Assembly: GCA_005879045.1 (NCBI GenBank)
Contig: VBLV01000081.1
Location: forward strand, 1 to 5,433
Direction: 5' to 3'
Origin: Methanobacteriota archaeon
Lineage (GTDB): Archaea > Thermoplasmatota > Thermoplasmata > RBG-16-68-12
Length of the DNA stretch: 5,433 nt
Under the pieces are notes generated by a model. That model was not told the origin of the DNA. It did not search any database and saw only the letters and a list, made by a program, of their open reading frames with translations. Of this stretch, positions 1-5,402 are shown one piece after another. How positions within the stretch are numbered: the first letter of the stretch is position 1; every line of letters starts with the position of its first letter. The position numbers and the translations under genes are program-made.

Positions 1-2
1 GA

Positions 3-10
3 CTATTATG
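3..10 (+). promoter_or_regulatory. Possible TATA box for the phosphoglycerate kinase gene
   Basis: The AT-rich stretch CTATTATG lies at the very edge of the window, centred about 29 bp before the ATG at 36. That is the spacing seen at the other boxes here and would give a leaderless or nearly leaderless transcript. Only two bases upstream are visible, so no BRE element can be judged. The assignment is inferred from spacing and composition. Confidence 0.35.
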
Positions 11-35
11 CTCCGGGATTTTGCGTCGTATGCCG

Positions 36-1283
36 ATGGCCCGGGACTTCTTCACGATGGATGATTTTGACCTCTCGGGCCGCACGGTCCTCCTGCGAGT
101 GGACGTCAATTCTCCGATCGACCCGGCGACTGGCGAGCTCCTGAACGATGCGAGGATCCGGGAGCACCTGCTCACGATCCGGGAGCTGCGGGGCGCGAAG
201 GTCGCGTTGCTCGCGCATCAGTCGCGACCGGGAAAGGACGACTTCACGACCCTCGAGGTGCACGCGGAGCGGATCGCCGCACTCCTGGGACGCCCCGTGC
301 GGTACGTGCCGAGCCTATTCGGTCGGCCCGCGATCGAGGCGATCGGATCGATGCAGGTCGGGGACGTCATCGTGCTCGAGAACACCCGCTTCTATTCGGA
401 GGAAGAAGCGCTCGCGGACACGAAGCTTGAGAAGATGGCGAAGACCCACATCGTGAGCCGGCTCGCGCCCCACGCGGACTTCTTTGTCCTCGATGCGTTC
501 GCCGCGGCCCACCGGGCGCAGCCGAGCCTCGTCGGGTTCTGCGAGGTGCTGCCCTCCCTCGCGGGTCGCGTGATGGAGCGCGAGCTGACCATGTTGAGCC
601 ACGCGGTCCAAGAGCCCGAGCGTCCGAAGATCGCCCTCCTCGGAGGCGTGAAGGCCGACGACTCCATCGCGGTCGCGCGGCACATGCTCGAGAAGGACCT
701 CGTGGACAGCGTCCTCACGTCCGGGGGCGTCGCGAACCTCTTCCTCGATGCCGCCGGGATCGACCCCGGCAAGCCGACGACCGACTTCATGCGCCGAGAA
801 GTCGAGGACTACGAGGCGCACCGGGCGATGTGCAAAGAACTCCTCGCACGGTTTCCCGAACGGCTCCTGCGGCCCATGGACGTGGTCCTGAACGACGACG
901 GTGTGCGGAGGCCTGTCCCCGTGTCAGATCTCCCGGCGAAATGGCCCGTGTACGACATTGGACTGGACACGATCGCCCATTACGTCGACGAGATCCGCCG
1001 GGCGAAGACGATCTTCGTCAACGGTCCGGCGGGCGTCTTCGAGCTCGAACCGTTCTCGGTCGGCACCCGCGAGCTCCTCACCGCGGTCGCCGAGGCAGAC
1101 GGCTTCTCGATCGTCGGGGGCGGGCACACCGTCGCAGCAGTCGAACAATTCGGCTTGGCGGACCGGGTCGATCACGTGAGCACGGGAGGCGGAGCCCTCA
1201 TCAATTTCCTCGCGGGGAGAGAACTCCCGCTCGTCACCGCGCTCAAGCATTCGTACAAGAAGTTCGCGAAGACCAAGAAATAA
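36..1283 (+). CDS. pgk: Phosphoglycerate kinase, archaeal type
   Basis: Cytosolic glycolysis/gluconeogenesis enzyme that transfers phosphate between 1,3-bisphosphoglycerate and ADP, giving 3-phosphoglycerate and ATP. At 415 residues it has the usual archaeal length. In order it shows the N-terminal substrate motif RVDVNSP (21-27), HQSRPGKDD (61-69), LENTRF with a substrate-binding Arg (114-119), DAFAAAHRAQPS (153-164), the nucleotide-domain GGVKADDS with its Lys (203-210), NGPAGVFE (329-336), GGGHT (361-365) and STGGGA (382-387). HQSRPGKDD and DAFAAAHRAQPS are typical of the archaeal branch. I chose ATG 36 because MARDFFTMDDF matches the N-terminus I recall for methanogen enzymes. ATG 30, TTG 21 and ATG 57 are in-frame alternatives. 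There is no Shine-Dalgarno upstream, consistent with a leaderless message. It ends in TAA, 55 bp before the permease, which has its own promoter. No key motif is missing. Confidence 0.97.
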   Translation: MARDFFTMDDFDLSGRTVLLRVDVNSPIDPATGELLNDARIREHLLTIRELRGAKVALLAHQSRPGKDDFTTLEVHAERIAALLGRPVRYVPSLFGRPAIEAIGSMQVGDVIVLENTRFYSEEEALADTKLEKMAKTHIVSRLAPHADFFVLDAFAAAHRAQPSLVGFCEVLPSLAGRVMERELTMLSHAVQEPERPKIALLGGVKADDSIAVARHMLEKDLVDSVLTSGGVANLFLDAAGIDPGKPTTDFMRREVEDYEAHRAMCKELLARFPERLLRPMDVVLNDDGVRRPVPVSDLPAKWPVYDIGLDTIAHYVDEIRRAKTIFVNGPAGVFELEPFSVGTRELLTAVAEADGFSIVGGGHTVAAVEQFGLADRVDHVSTGGGALINFLAGRELPLVTALKHSYKKFAKTKK

Positions 1284-1296
1284 GTCGGTCGCCGCC

Positions 1297-1308
1297 GGTT
1301 CGCGAACC
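1297..1308. promoter_or_regulatory. 12-bp perfect palindrome just upstream of the permease TATA box
   Basis: GGTTCGCGAACC is its own reverse complement and ends two bases before the TATA box at 1311. This is where the archaeal BRE and many archaeal regulator sites lie, so it could be an operator or activator site. Its core TTCGCGAA also occurs just upstream of the propeller gene TATA box (4125-4132), and 36 bp upstream at 1263-1270 in the end of pgk. The core also falls once inside a coding region (2236-2243), so codon usage alone can produce it. The dyad is seen; the function is inferred. Confidence 0.35.
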
Positions 1309-1310
1309 CG

Positions 1311-1318
1311 ATATATAC
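1311..1318 (+). promoter_or_regulatory. TATA box of the permease gene
   Basis: ATATATAC is the most AT-rich octamer in this GC-rich intergenic stretch. Its centre is about 24 bp before the ATG at 1339. In archaea transcription starts roughly 25 bp after the TATA centre, which would put the start at or next to the ATG and give a leaderless mRNA. There is no Shine-Dalgarno at normal spacing, which agrees. It also shows that the permease need not be read from the pgk promoter. Confidence 0.7.
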
Positions 1319-1320
1319 GC

Positions 1321-1336
1321 GGAGGCTTTGGCCTCC
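1321..1336. repeat. 6-bp inverted repeat between the permease TATA box and start codon
   Basis: GGAGGC-TTTG-GCCTCC is a perfect 6-bp dyad with a 4-nt spacer, starting two bases after the TATA box and ending two bases before the ATG. If the message is leaderless the dyad is not transcribed and would act as DNA, for example as a repressor site blocking the start region. If transcription begins further upstream it could instead fold into an RNA hairpin directly before the start codon. A further copy of GGCCTCC lies at 1355-1361, exactly 25 bp after the one at 1330-1336. Confidence 0.35.
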
Positions 1337-1338
1337 CG

Positions 1339-2694
1339 ATGGTCCGTCTGCGCAGGCCTCCGGAATGGGGTGTCGAACCCGTGCCGATGGCGTTGCGGGT
1401 CCTGCGGACTTTCGACTTGTTCGTGCTGTGGTCGAGCCTCGGCGTCGGGCTGCTCGTCCTTGCGGCGGGGACGCTCCTGATCGGCGTCGGCGGCTTCGGG
1501 TTCGGCCTGACGCTCGCCGAGTCCGCGGTCGTGGCGTTCGTCGGCTCGGTGTTGGGGAGCGTGATGCTTGCCGCGGCGGCCCACCACGGGAGTCGGGCGG
1601 GCGTCCCGACGATGGTGAGCCTCCGTCCGATCCTCGGTCGGCGGGGGTCGTACATCCCGACGGCGCTGAACGTGTTCCAGCTCCTCGGTTGGGCGGCGTT
1701 CGAACTCCTCGTGATGGGGATTGCCGCAGCGACGCTCGTGGGGAACGTTTTCGGGCCGTCCACCGCCGCTCTCTTCATCCCAATCTTCGGCGCCGTCGTC
1801 GCGGCGCTTGCCCTCGGGGGCCCGCTCACGGTCATCCGGGCTTGGCTCGAAAAGTTCGCGATCTGGCTCGTCTACGCTTCGACGGCCGCAATCGCGATTG
1901 CGCTTATCCTGAAAGGCCCCGACATTGGCGCGCGGCACGCACCGTTCTCAGGAGTCGCCTCCCTCCTCCTGGCCCTCGACCTCGTGATCGCGATGCCCGT
2001 CTCCTGGTGGCCTCTGATTTCGGACTACAACCGGTTCGCGCGATCCTCGAAAGATTCGATAGTCGGGACGGCTGCCGGCTACACGATCGCGAACACACTG
2101 TTCTACATGCTCGGCGCCGGGCTGATGGCGCTTGGAATCGCGCTGGGGCAGCCGAACTTTCTGGCGGTGATCGGCTTACTGGGGCTCGGTGTGTTCCCGC
2201 TCTTCATCATCCTCGTGGACGAGACGGACAACGCGTTCGCGAACATCTATTCGACCGCGGTCTCCATCCAAAACCTCGCGCCGAGGCGACGCCAGCTCAC
2301 ATTCATCGCCGCCGCGACCGTCGTCGCGATGGCCGGCGCCGCGTTCCTCTGGAGCCGCGGCGAGGGGCTTGGCGGAGGATACGAAGGGTTCCTGTTCCTG
2401 ATCGGCGGCCTGTTCGTGCCCCTCCTCGGGGTCGTCATCGCGGACTCGTTCGTCGTGCGTCGGGGGTCGTACGCTCCGAACGAGTTCTTCGAGGGCGCGC
2501 CACGCTGGCGATGGTCTGCGTTCGCGAGTTGGATCCCGGGTGCGGTTTTGTATTTCGTGATTGTGGCCTTTGCGCTCCCGATCGGCGCGACCCTGCCCTC
2601 ATTCGCTCTGGCGGCCGGGCTCCACATTCTGCTTTCCCGAGTGGAATCGGCGCTAACGAGGCCGACGTCAGTGGCGGCGAGCGGCGATCCGTGA
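1339..2694 (+). CDS. NCS1-family nucleobase/hydroxymethylpyrimidine-type permease
   Basis: Inner-membrane secondary transporter, most likely importing a purine, pyrimidine or related ring compound by cation symport. The 451 residues hold about 12 hydrophobic helices (near 26-52, 58-82, 105-135, 142-166, 172-191, 203-225, 240-268, 274-294, 320-337, 347-370, 394-417 and 418-432). NCS1-like motifs are WGVEPVP (10-16) before the first helix, a Gln-Leu-Leu-Gly-Trp segment (114-118) in helix 3, SWWPLISDYNRF (222-233) and ADSFVVRRGSY (368-378) near the end of helix 10. The segment around 222-233 and NIYSTAVSIQNL (302-313) resemble what I recall of the CytX branch (thiamine-precursor hydroxymethylpyrimidine uptake). 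No thiamine gene or riboswitch is nearby to support that, so the substrate stays open. ATG 1339 is favoured because the WGVEPVP motif lies upstream of the next Met and the TATA spacing fits. It converges with the propeller gene, with 21 nt between stop codons. Confidence 0.88.
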   Translation: MVRLRRPPEWGVEPVPMALRVLRTFDLFVLWSSLGVGLLVLAAGTLLIGVGGFGFGLTLAESAVVAFVGSVLGSVMLAAAAHHGSRAGVPTMVSLRPILGRRGSYIPTALNVFQLLGWAAFELLVMGIAAATLVGNVFGPSTAALFIPIFGAVVAALALGGPLTVIRAWLEKFAIWLVYASTAAIAIALILKGPDIGARHAPFSGVASLLLALDLVIAMPVSWWPLISDYNRFARSSKDSIVGTAAGYTIANTLFYMLGAGLMALGIALGQPNFLAVIGLLGLGVFPLFIILVDETDNAFANIYSTAVSIQNLAPRRRQLTFIAAATVVAMAGAAFLWSRGEGLGGGYEGFLFLIGGLFVPLLGVVIADSFVVRRGSYAPNEFFEGAPRWRWSAFASWIPGAVLYFVIVAFALPIGATLPSFALAAGLHILLSRVESALTRPTSVAASGDP

Positions 2695-2715
2695 ATCTGG
2701 CAAACGGTCCCGCGC

Positions 2716-4071
2716 TCAGGACTCCCAGGCCACGACGACCTGCGGCAGCGGGGCGACCGTCCCGTCGCTCCGGGTGTACGTGGTCAAGGTATCATCCGTG
2801 AAGATGATTGCTGCCTTGCCGCTGAACGGATTGATGGCAATCTCGAACAGGTCGAGCAGATTCCGCGTGCCTCGGGCGCAGCCGGTGCCGAACGTGCAGA
2901 TGACCCCGATGTGATTCGGGTGCGCAGACACGGTGGCCTGTGTGAAATGCGAACCGTCGTCGGTTGTCTGGGCGATGTAGGTATTCCATACGGCCGTCGG
3001 ATCGTCCTTGCTCGCCGCCATCGTGCCGTAGAACACGACGTCGACCTTGCCGCCAAACGCCGCGATCCATGGGAAGACCGCCGTCGCCGCATCACCGGAG
3101 TTCACCGAAACGGCCGAGGTCCAGCTCATCCCGTGGTCGGAGGACGCCGCCAACCAAACCGTGTGGGCGTCAGACCATGCGCCGTACAGCTTCCCGTTCG
3201 TCGGATCCACCGCGAGGGCCGGAAAGACGTTGTTCAGTGCGGTGTTGACCGGCGCGTGGAAGACGATCGTCGGATTCCAGGTCTGGCCCTCGTCGACGCT
3301 TCGCGAGACGACGATGTTGTTGAAGTTTGCGCTCGTCGCCTTCTGGTGGCCGCCCTGTCCCGCGGCGTAGATAGCGAAGACCGAGTGAGTGGTCGGGTCC
3401 GCGACGATCGGGCCTTGGTCGTTGTTGAATGTGGACATCGCGGTCAGGCCGCCTTGGCCGGTTATCGGATCGCCGACCCGCGTCCAGGTGAAGCCATCGT
3501 CGTCTGATCGCCACACATGAATCAACGTGCTCGAGCCACTGTCGTGGTACGAAAGGTAAACCGTCGCACCATCCGAGGTGATCCACGAGCGGTCCACCTG
3601 GGTCGTGTCGAGGATTTGCGCCTTGCAGTTCCCGAAGTTATTGGACGTGTCCGCGCTTCGGCAGGTAATCGCGGAAACGCCGAAACGAGCAGCGTTGAAG
3701 GGCGGGTTGATCAAGGCGATCAACGAGGTGAAGTGCAACGTACCCGTCGACCCGATGTCCGCGTCCGCGTCTTCGCCTCCCAACTGCCCGGAGACAATTC
3801 CGTTGTCGGGAATCCCTTGGAATGCGGGGGATGAGCCGAAGGCGGTTTTCCACACATTCGTCCCGAATGTGATCCATGAGAGCGAAGTGAACACCGTGGT
3901 TCCGTCCGGCCCAATCGTGACTGCGGGCTCACTGCTCCCGCTATTCAGCAACAACGGGGCGTTCGAGAACGCGATCGAGTTCGTGGCAACTGGCTGCGCG
4001 GCACTCACCGTCGAACTGAGCATGCAGAGAGAGACAGCCACAACGAACAAAGCAATGAATGCATACCGCAT
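2716..4071 (-). CDS. Secreted Asp-box (BNR/sialidase-like) beta-propeller protein
   Basis: A 451-residue exported protein. It starts with a Sec signal peptide (MRY, a hydrophobic run at about 4-22, likely cleavage at VSA/AQ near residue 24). No lipobox cysteine is present, so it is probably released or loosely attached. Three clear Asp boxes (S-x-D-x-G-x-T/S-W) lie at 189-196, 258-265 and 310-317, plus a degenerate one (TTDDGSHF) at 369-376. Their 52-69-residue spacing fits one per propeller blade. A VDRSWI segment (159-164) is common in such propellers. Two close cysteine pairs (137/149 and 392/398) could form disulfides outside the cell. I see no sialidase FRIP-type motif or evident catalytic arginine triad, so enzymatic sialidase activity is not supported; glycan or protein binding is equally possible. 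ATG 4071 is chosen over an in-frame GTG at 4092 because a strong Shine-Dalgarno sits 6 nt upstream and the signal peptide then starts normally. Confidence 0.85.
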   Translation of the reverse strand: MRYAFIALFVVAVSLCMLSSTVSAAQPVATNSIAFSNAPLLLNSGSSEPAVTIGPDGTTVFTSLSWITFGTNVWKTAFGSSPAFQGIPDNGIVSGQLGGEDADADIGSTGTLHFTSLIALINPPFNAARFGVSAITCRSADTSNNFGNCKAQILDTTQVDRSWITSDGATVYLSYHDSGSSTLIHVWRSDDDGFTWTRVGDPITGQGGLTAMSTFNNDQGPIVADPTTHSVFAIYAAGQGGHQKATSANFNNIVVSRSVDEGQTWNPTIVFHAPVNTALNNVFPALAVDPTNGKLYGAWSDAHTVWLAASSDHGMSWTSAVSVNSGDAATAVFPWIAAFGGKVDVVFYGTMAASKDDPTAVWNTYIAQTTDDGSHFTQATVSAHPNHIGVICTFGTGCARGTRNLLDLFEIAINPFSGKAAIIFTDDTLTTYTRSDGTVAPLPQVVVAWES

Positions 4072-4077
4072 ACGACG

Positions 4078-4085
4078 CCCTCCTC
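4078..4085 (-). promoter_or_regulatory. Shine-Dalgarno that fixes the propeller gene start
   Basis: Read on the minus strand, GAGGAGGG lies 6 nt before the ATG at 4071, a near-ideal complement of the 16S rRNA 3' end. It decides between ATG 4071 and the in-frame GTG at 4092, because the GTG would place this site inside the coding region. It is the only strong Shine-Dalgarno before any gene in the window. Confidence 0.75.
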
Positions 4086-4114
4086 GGAGCACTCCCGGCG
4101 AAGGGAAGGGCCCG

Positions 4115-4122
4115 ACAAATAC
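4115..4122 (-). promoter_or_regulatory. TATA box of the propeller gene
   Basis: On the minus strand the box reads GTATTTGT, preceded by CGAAAG, which looks like a purine-rich BRE. Its centre is about 47 bp before the ATG at 4071. A start about 25 bp downstream leaves a leader of roughly 20 nt, just enough to carry the Shine-Dalgarno. The TTCGCGAA palindrome lies 2 bp upstream of this octamer. Confidence 0.5.
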
Positions 4123-4128
4123 CTTTCG

Positions 4129-4150
4129 CGAACGACCGAAGAATCGTTCG
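4129..4150. repeat. 7-bp inverted repeat upstream of the propeller gene TATA box
   Basis: CGAACGA (4129-4135) and TCGTTCG (4144-4150) form a perfect 7-bp dyad with an 8-nt spacer. It overlaps the TTCGCGAA palindrome (4125-4132) and lies directly upstream of the TATA box, in the position used by archaeal activators and some repressors. No tRNA or transcript structure explains it. The repeat is seen; the regulatory role is inferred. Confidence 0.4.
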
Positions 4151-4229
4151 AACCTGGCTTACGTTATCAGGTGTGAGAGTACCGATGCCTATGCGAATAG
4201 TAATGCGGTAGATTCTCGTTCGGAACCTG
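4144..4229. repeat. Pair of near-identical direct repeats TCGTTCG(G)AACCTG
   Basis: TCGTTCGAACCTG at 4144-4156 recurs as TCGTTCGGAACCTG at 4216-4229, differing only by one inserted G, with starts 72 bp apart. Both lie in the non-coding gap upstream of the propeller gene. The first copy also supplies the right arm of the 4129-4150 dyad. This may be a duplicated regulator site; two copies is a small number, so chance is not excluded. Confidence 0.4.
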
Positions 4230-4284
4230 ACGGTGCAGACCGTGACTCCGGGGTGCGGCACTAAGTCGCGGCGCCTTCGGTCGG

Positions 4285-4629
4285 TCAAAGCCCGACTAAC
4301 TGGATGCGGTGCGTGAACCCCCATTCCGTTAGCGCCCGTTGAACGGTGGGCTCGCAGGCCTTCGGGATCCCGAGGACGAGCTTGTACTCGGATGGGAGGC
4401 TCCCACAATAGTTCAGCAACTCGTCTTTCGTATCCGGCGTCGCAAAATCCTCGCAGAGCTTCGCTTCTCCGTAGACGATCTTGGCGAAGTAGTCCGCTTG
4501 AACGTCCGGCACCATGTCGGCGACCGGATCCGCGGGAGTCTTCACGTTCGAGAGCCCCTGGGTCGTGAACCACCTGGCCAGAGCTTTTCGCATGCGTTCA
4601 TGCTCGGTGCTCTCGGTTTTCCCGACCAT
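4285..4629 (-). CDS. Small stand-alone PD-(D/E)XK nuclease-like protein
   Basis: A 114-residue soluble protein that I do not recognise as a named family. It shows the pattern of the PD-(D/E)XK nuclease fold: an N-terminal helix with Glu/His (THE-type segment, E9-H10-E11), Val-Pro-Asp (40-42) followed by D46, then a strand ending in Gly-Glu-Ala-Lys (54-57), giving PD-x12-ExK. A helix with K68, E70 and Y74 resembles the downstream Q-x3-Y-type motif. A strand YKLVLGIP (82-89), a helix and a last strand IQLVGL (109-114) complete an alpha/beta core. Nuclease activity is inferred; a non-catalytic member or a fold look-alike is possible. There is no partner methylase, helicase or DNA-binding domain beside it. 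ATG 4629 fits a TATA box about 29 bp upstream without a Shine-Dalgarno. It is divergent from the channel gene and shares a 134-bp promoter region with it. Confidence 0.7.
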   Translation of the reverse strand: MVGKTESTEHERMRKALARWFTTQGLSNVKTPADPVADMVPDVQADYFAKIVYGEAKLCEDFATPDTKDELLNYCGSLPSEYKLVLGIPKACEPTVQRALTEWGFTHRIQLVGL

Positions 4630-4654
4630 ACGGTCGACAAGCCAACGGCTGCAT

Positions 4655-4662
4655 CATAAAGA
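4655..4662 (-). promoter_or_regulatory. TATA box of the nuclease-like gene
   Basis: On the minus strand the sequence is TCTTTATG within a longer AT-rich run (ATATCTTTATGAT) in GC-rich surroundings. Its centre is about 29 bp before the ATG at 4629, so the message would be leaderless or have a leader of a few nucleotides. No Shine-Dalgarno is present before that ATG. Confidence 0.55.
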
Positions 4663-4728
4663 TATCCGGGAGAGCGGCGACACAGTCCCACCGAAGCGAG
4701 GGCCTTCGAATCGTCCCCGTGGGCCGAG

Positions 4729-4736
4729 CTTATTAC
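4729..4736 (+). promoter_or_regulatory. TATA box of the TMEM175-family gene
   Basis: CTTATTAC is the AT-rich octamer in the GC-rich upstream region, centred about 31 bp before the ATG at 4764. That predicts a leader of roughly five nucleotides, with no room for a Shine-Dalgarno, and none is seen. It is back to back with the nuclease-like gene promoter, about 70 bp away. Confidence 0.55.
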
Positions 4737-4763
4737 CTACTCGCTCGATAGCGCGGCCGGTCC

Positions 4764-5402
4764 ATGAGCGCACGTGGAGGCACCGTCGCCGGACTCGGGA
4801 AGACCAGGGTCGAGGCCCTCACGGACGGAATCTTTGGAGCCGTGATGACGGTCCTTGGACTCAGCCTGACCATCCCGTACATCACGGGCCCCGCAAACCA
4901 GCAGCTCCCGGCCCTCGAGGACATCGTGACAGGAGTCCTGACCTATGCGCTGAGCTTCGTCACGGTCGGGGTCTTCTGGGTCGGTCATCATGTTGGATTC
5001 CAAATCGTGAAACGCACGGATCGGACGTTCATTTGGCTCAACAACACCTTCCTCCTCTTCGTGGGTCTGCTCCCGCTCACGACGGCCCTTCTCGGACATC
5101 ACCCCTTCGAGCAGCTGACCATCGTGGCCTACGGGCTCAATCTCCTCGCCATCCAGATTTTCATGTTCCTGACGCTCTGGTACGCCACGCTCCATCATCA
5201 TCTCGTGGAAGCGGGCCTCAACGACCGCTTCATCTGGCTGGCCCGGCGCCGGATGCTCATGGGACCTGGCTTCTCCGCGGCGGCCATCCTGGTCTCCTTC
5301 GTCAACCCGATCCTCAGCCTCGGGGCCTACGTGCTCTACCCGGTGTTCTTCATCGTGCCGGGCCGGATCGATCGACTTTGGCGGCGCCAGGAAGTCAAGT
5401 AG
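4764..5402 (+). CDS. TMEM175/DUF1211-family putative potassium channel
   Basis: A 212-residue membrane protein with six predicted helices (about 22-38, 55-73, 88-110, 116-140, 166-182 and 185-200), the length and topology of single-repeat prokaryotic TMEM175 proteins, which assemble as tetramers. The family signature is visible: RVEALTDGIFGAVMT at 15-29 (usual form R-x3-F-S-D-G), WVGHH (72-76), then R84, D86, W91 and N93. Family knowledge: the first helix lines the pore, and a hydrophobic constriction rather than a TVGYG filter selects K+. Here the usual F-S-D-G reads L-T-D-G, a mild departure that keeps the Asp. The C-terminus (RIDRLWRRQEVK) is basic and cytosolic by the positive-inside rule. 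ATG 4764 is the first Met and sits just before the Arg of the signature. The gene is single, divergent from the nuclease-like gene; 31 bp follow its TAG stop with nothing recognisable. Confidence 0.88.
   Translation: MSARGGTVAGLGKTRVEALTDGIFGAVMTVLGLSLTIPYITGPANQQLPALEDIVTGVLTYALSFVTVGVFWVGHHVGFQIVKRTDRTFIWLNNTFLLFVGLLPLTTALLGHHPFEQLTIVAYGLNLLAIQIFMFLTLWYATLHHHLVEAGLNDRFIWLARRRMLMGPGFSAAAILVSFVNPILSLGAYVLYPVFFIVPGRIDRLWRRQEVK

Larger units (their letters stand above)
4072..4284. other. 213-bp non-coding gap with the propeller gene promoter and small repeats
   Basis: No convincing gene is seen here. The half nearest the propeller gene holds its Shine-Dalgarno, TATA box and a dyad. The rest holds a second copy of TCGTTCG(G)AACCTG and a small inverted repeat, ACGGT-GCAG-ACCGT (4230-4243). 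The latter lies downstream of the nuclease-like gene stop but has no T-rich tract, so it is a weak terminator candidate. The middle (about 4158-4215) is lower in GC than the flanking genes, as expected for a non-coding regulatory stretch. Confidence 0.6.

Noticed and set aside
1284..1338. A thiamine or purine riboswitch before the permease
   Set aside because: Only 55 bp are available, the TATA box lies within them, and the message appears leaderless, leaving no room for an aptamer.
2695..2715. A bidirectional terminator between the convergent permease and propeller genes
   Set aside because: The 21-nt gap has neither a hairpin nor T-rich tracts on either strand, so no terminator can be called.
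1365..2801. A 478-codon open frame on the + strand overlapping the permease
   Set aside because: It is the +2 shadow of the permease, Arg/Pro/Gly-rich with no family motif, as expected from GC-rich codon usage. The permease frame has helices and NCS1 motifs.
4139..4160. A tRNA T-loop look-alike (GTTCGAACC)
   Set aside because: The flanking five-base segments do not pair as a T-stem on either strand, and no acceptor or anticodon arm can be built around it.
4185..4211. An 8-codon ORF (MPMRIVMR) downstream of an AT-rich TTACGTTATC
   Set aside because: The spacing mimics a leaderless start, but an eight-codon ORF in AT-richer non-coding DNA is expected by chance and has no other support.
3578..4264. 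A 228-codon open frame on the + strand opposite the propeller gene
   Set aside because: It is antisense to the propeller gene, which has a signal peptide, Asp boxes and a Shine-Dalgarno. The antisense product shows no recognisable domain.
3941..4573. A 210-codon - strand open frame spanning the nuclease-like gene and the gap
   Set aside because: It is Arg-rich and out of frame with the nuclease-like gene, and it would run across the propeller gene promoter and start.
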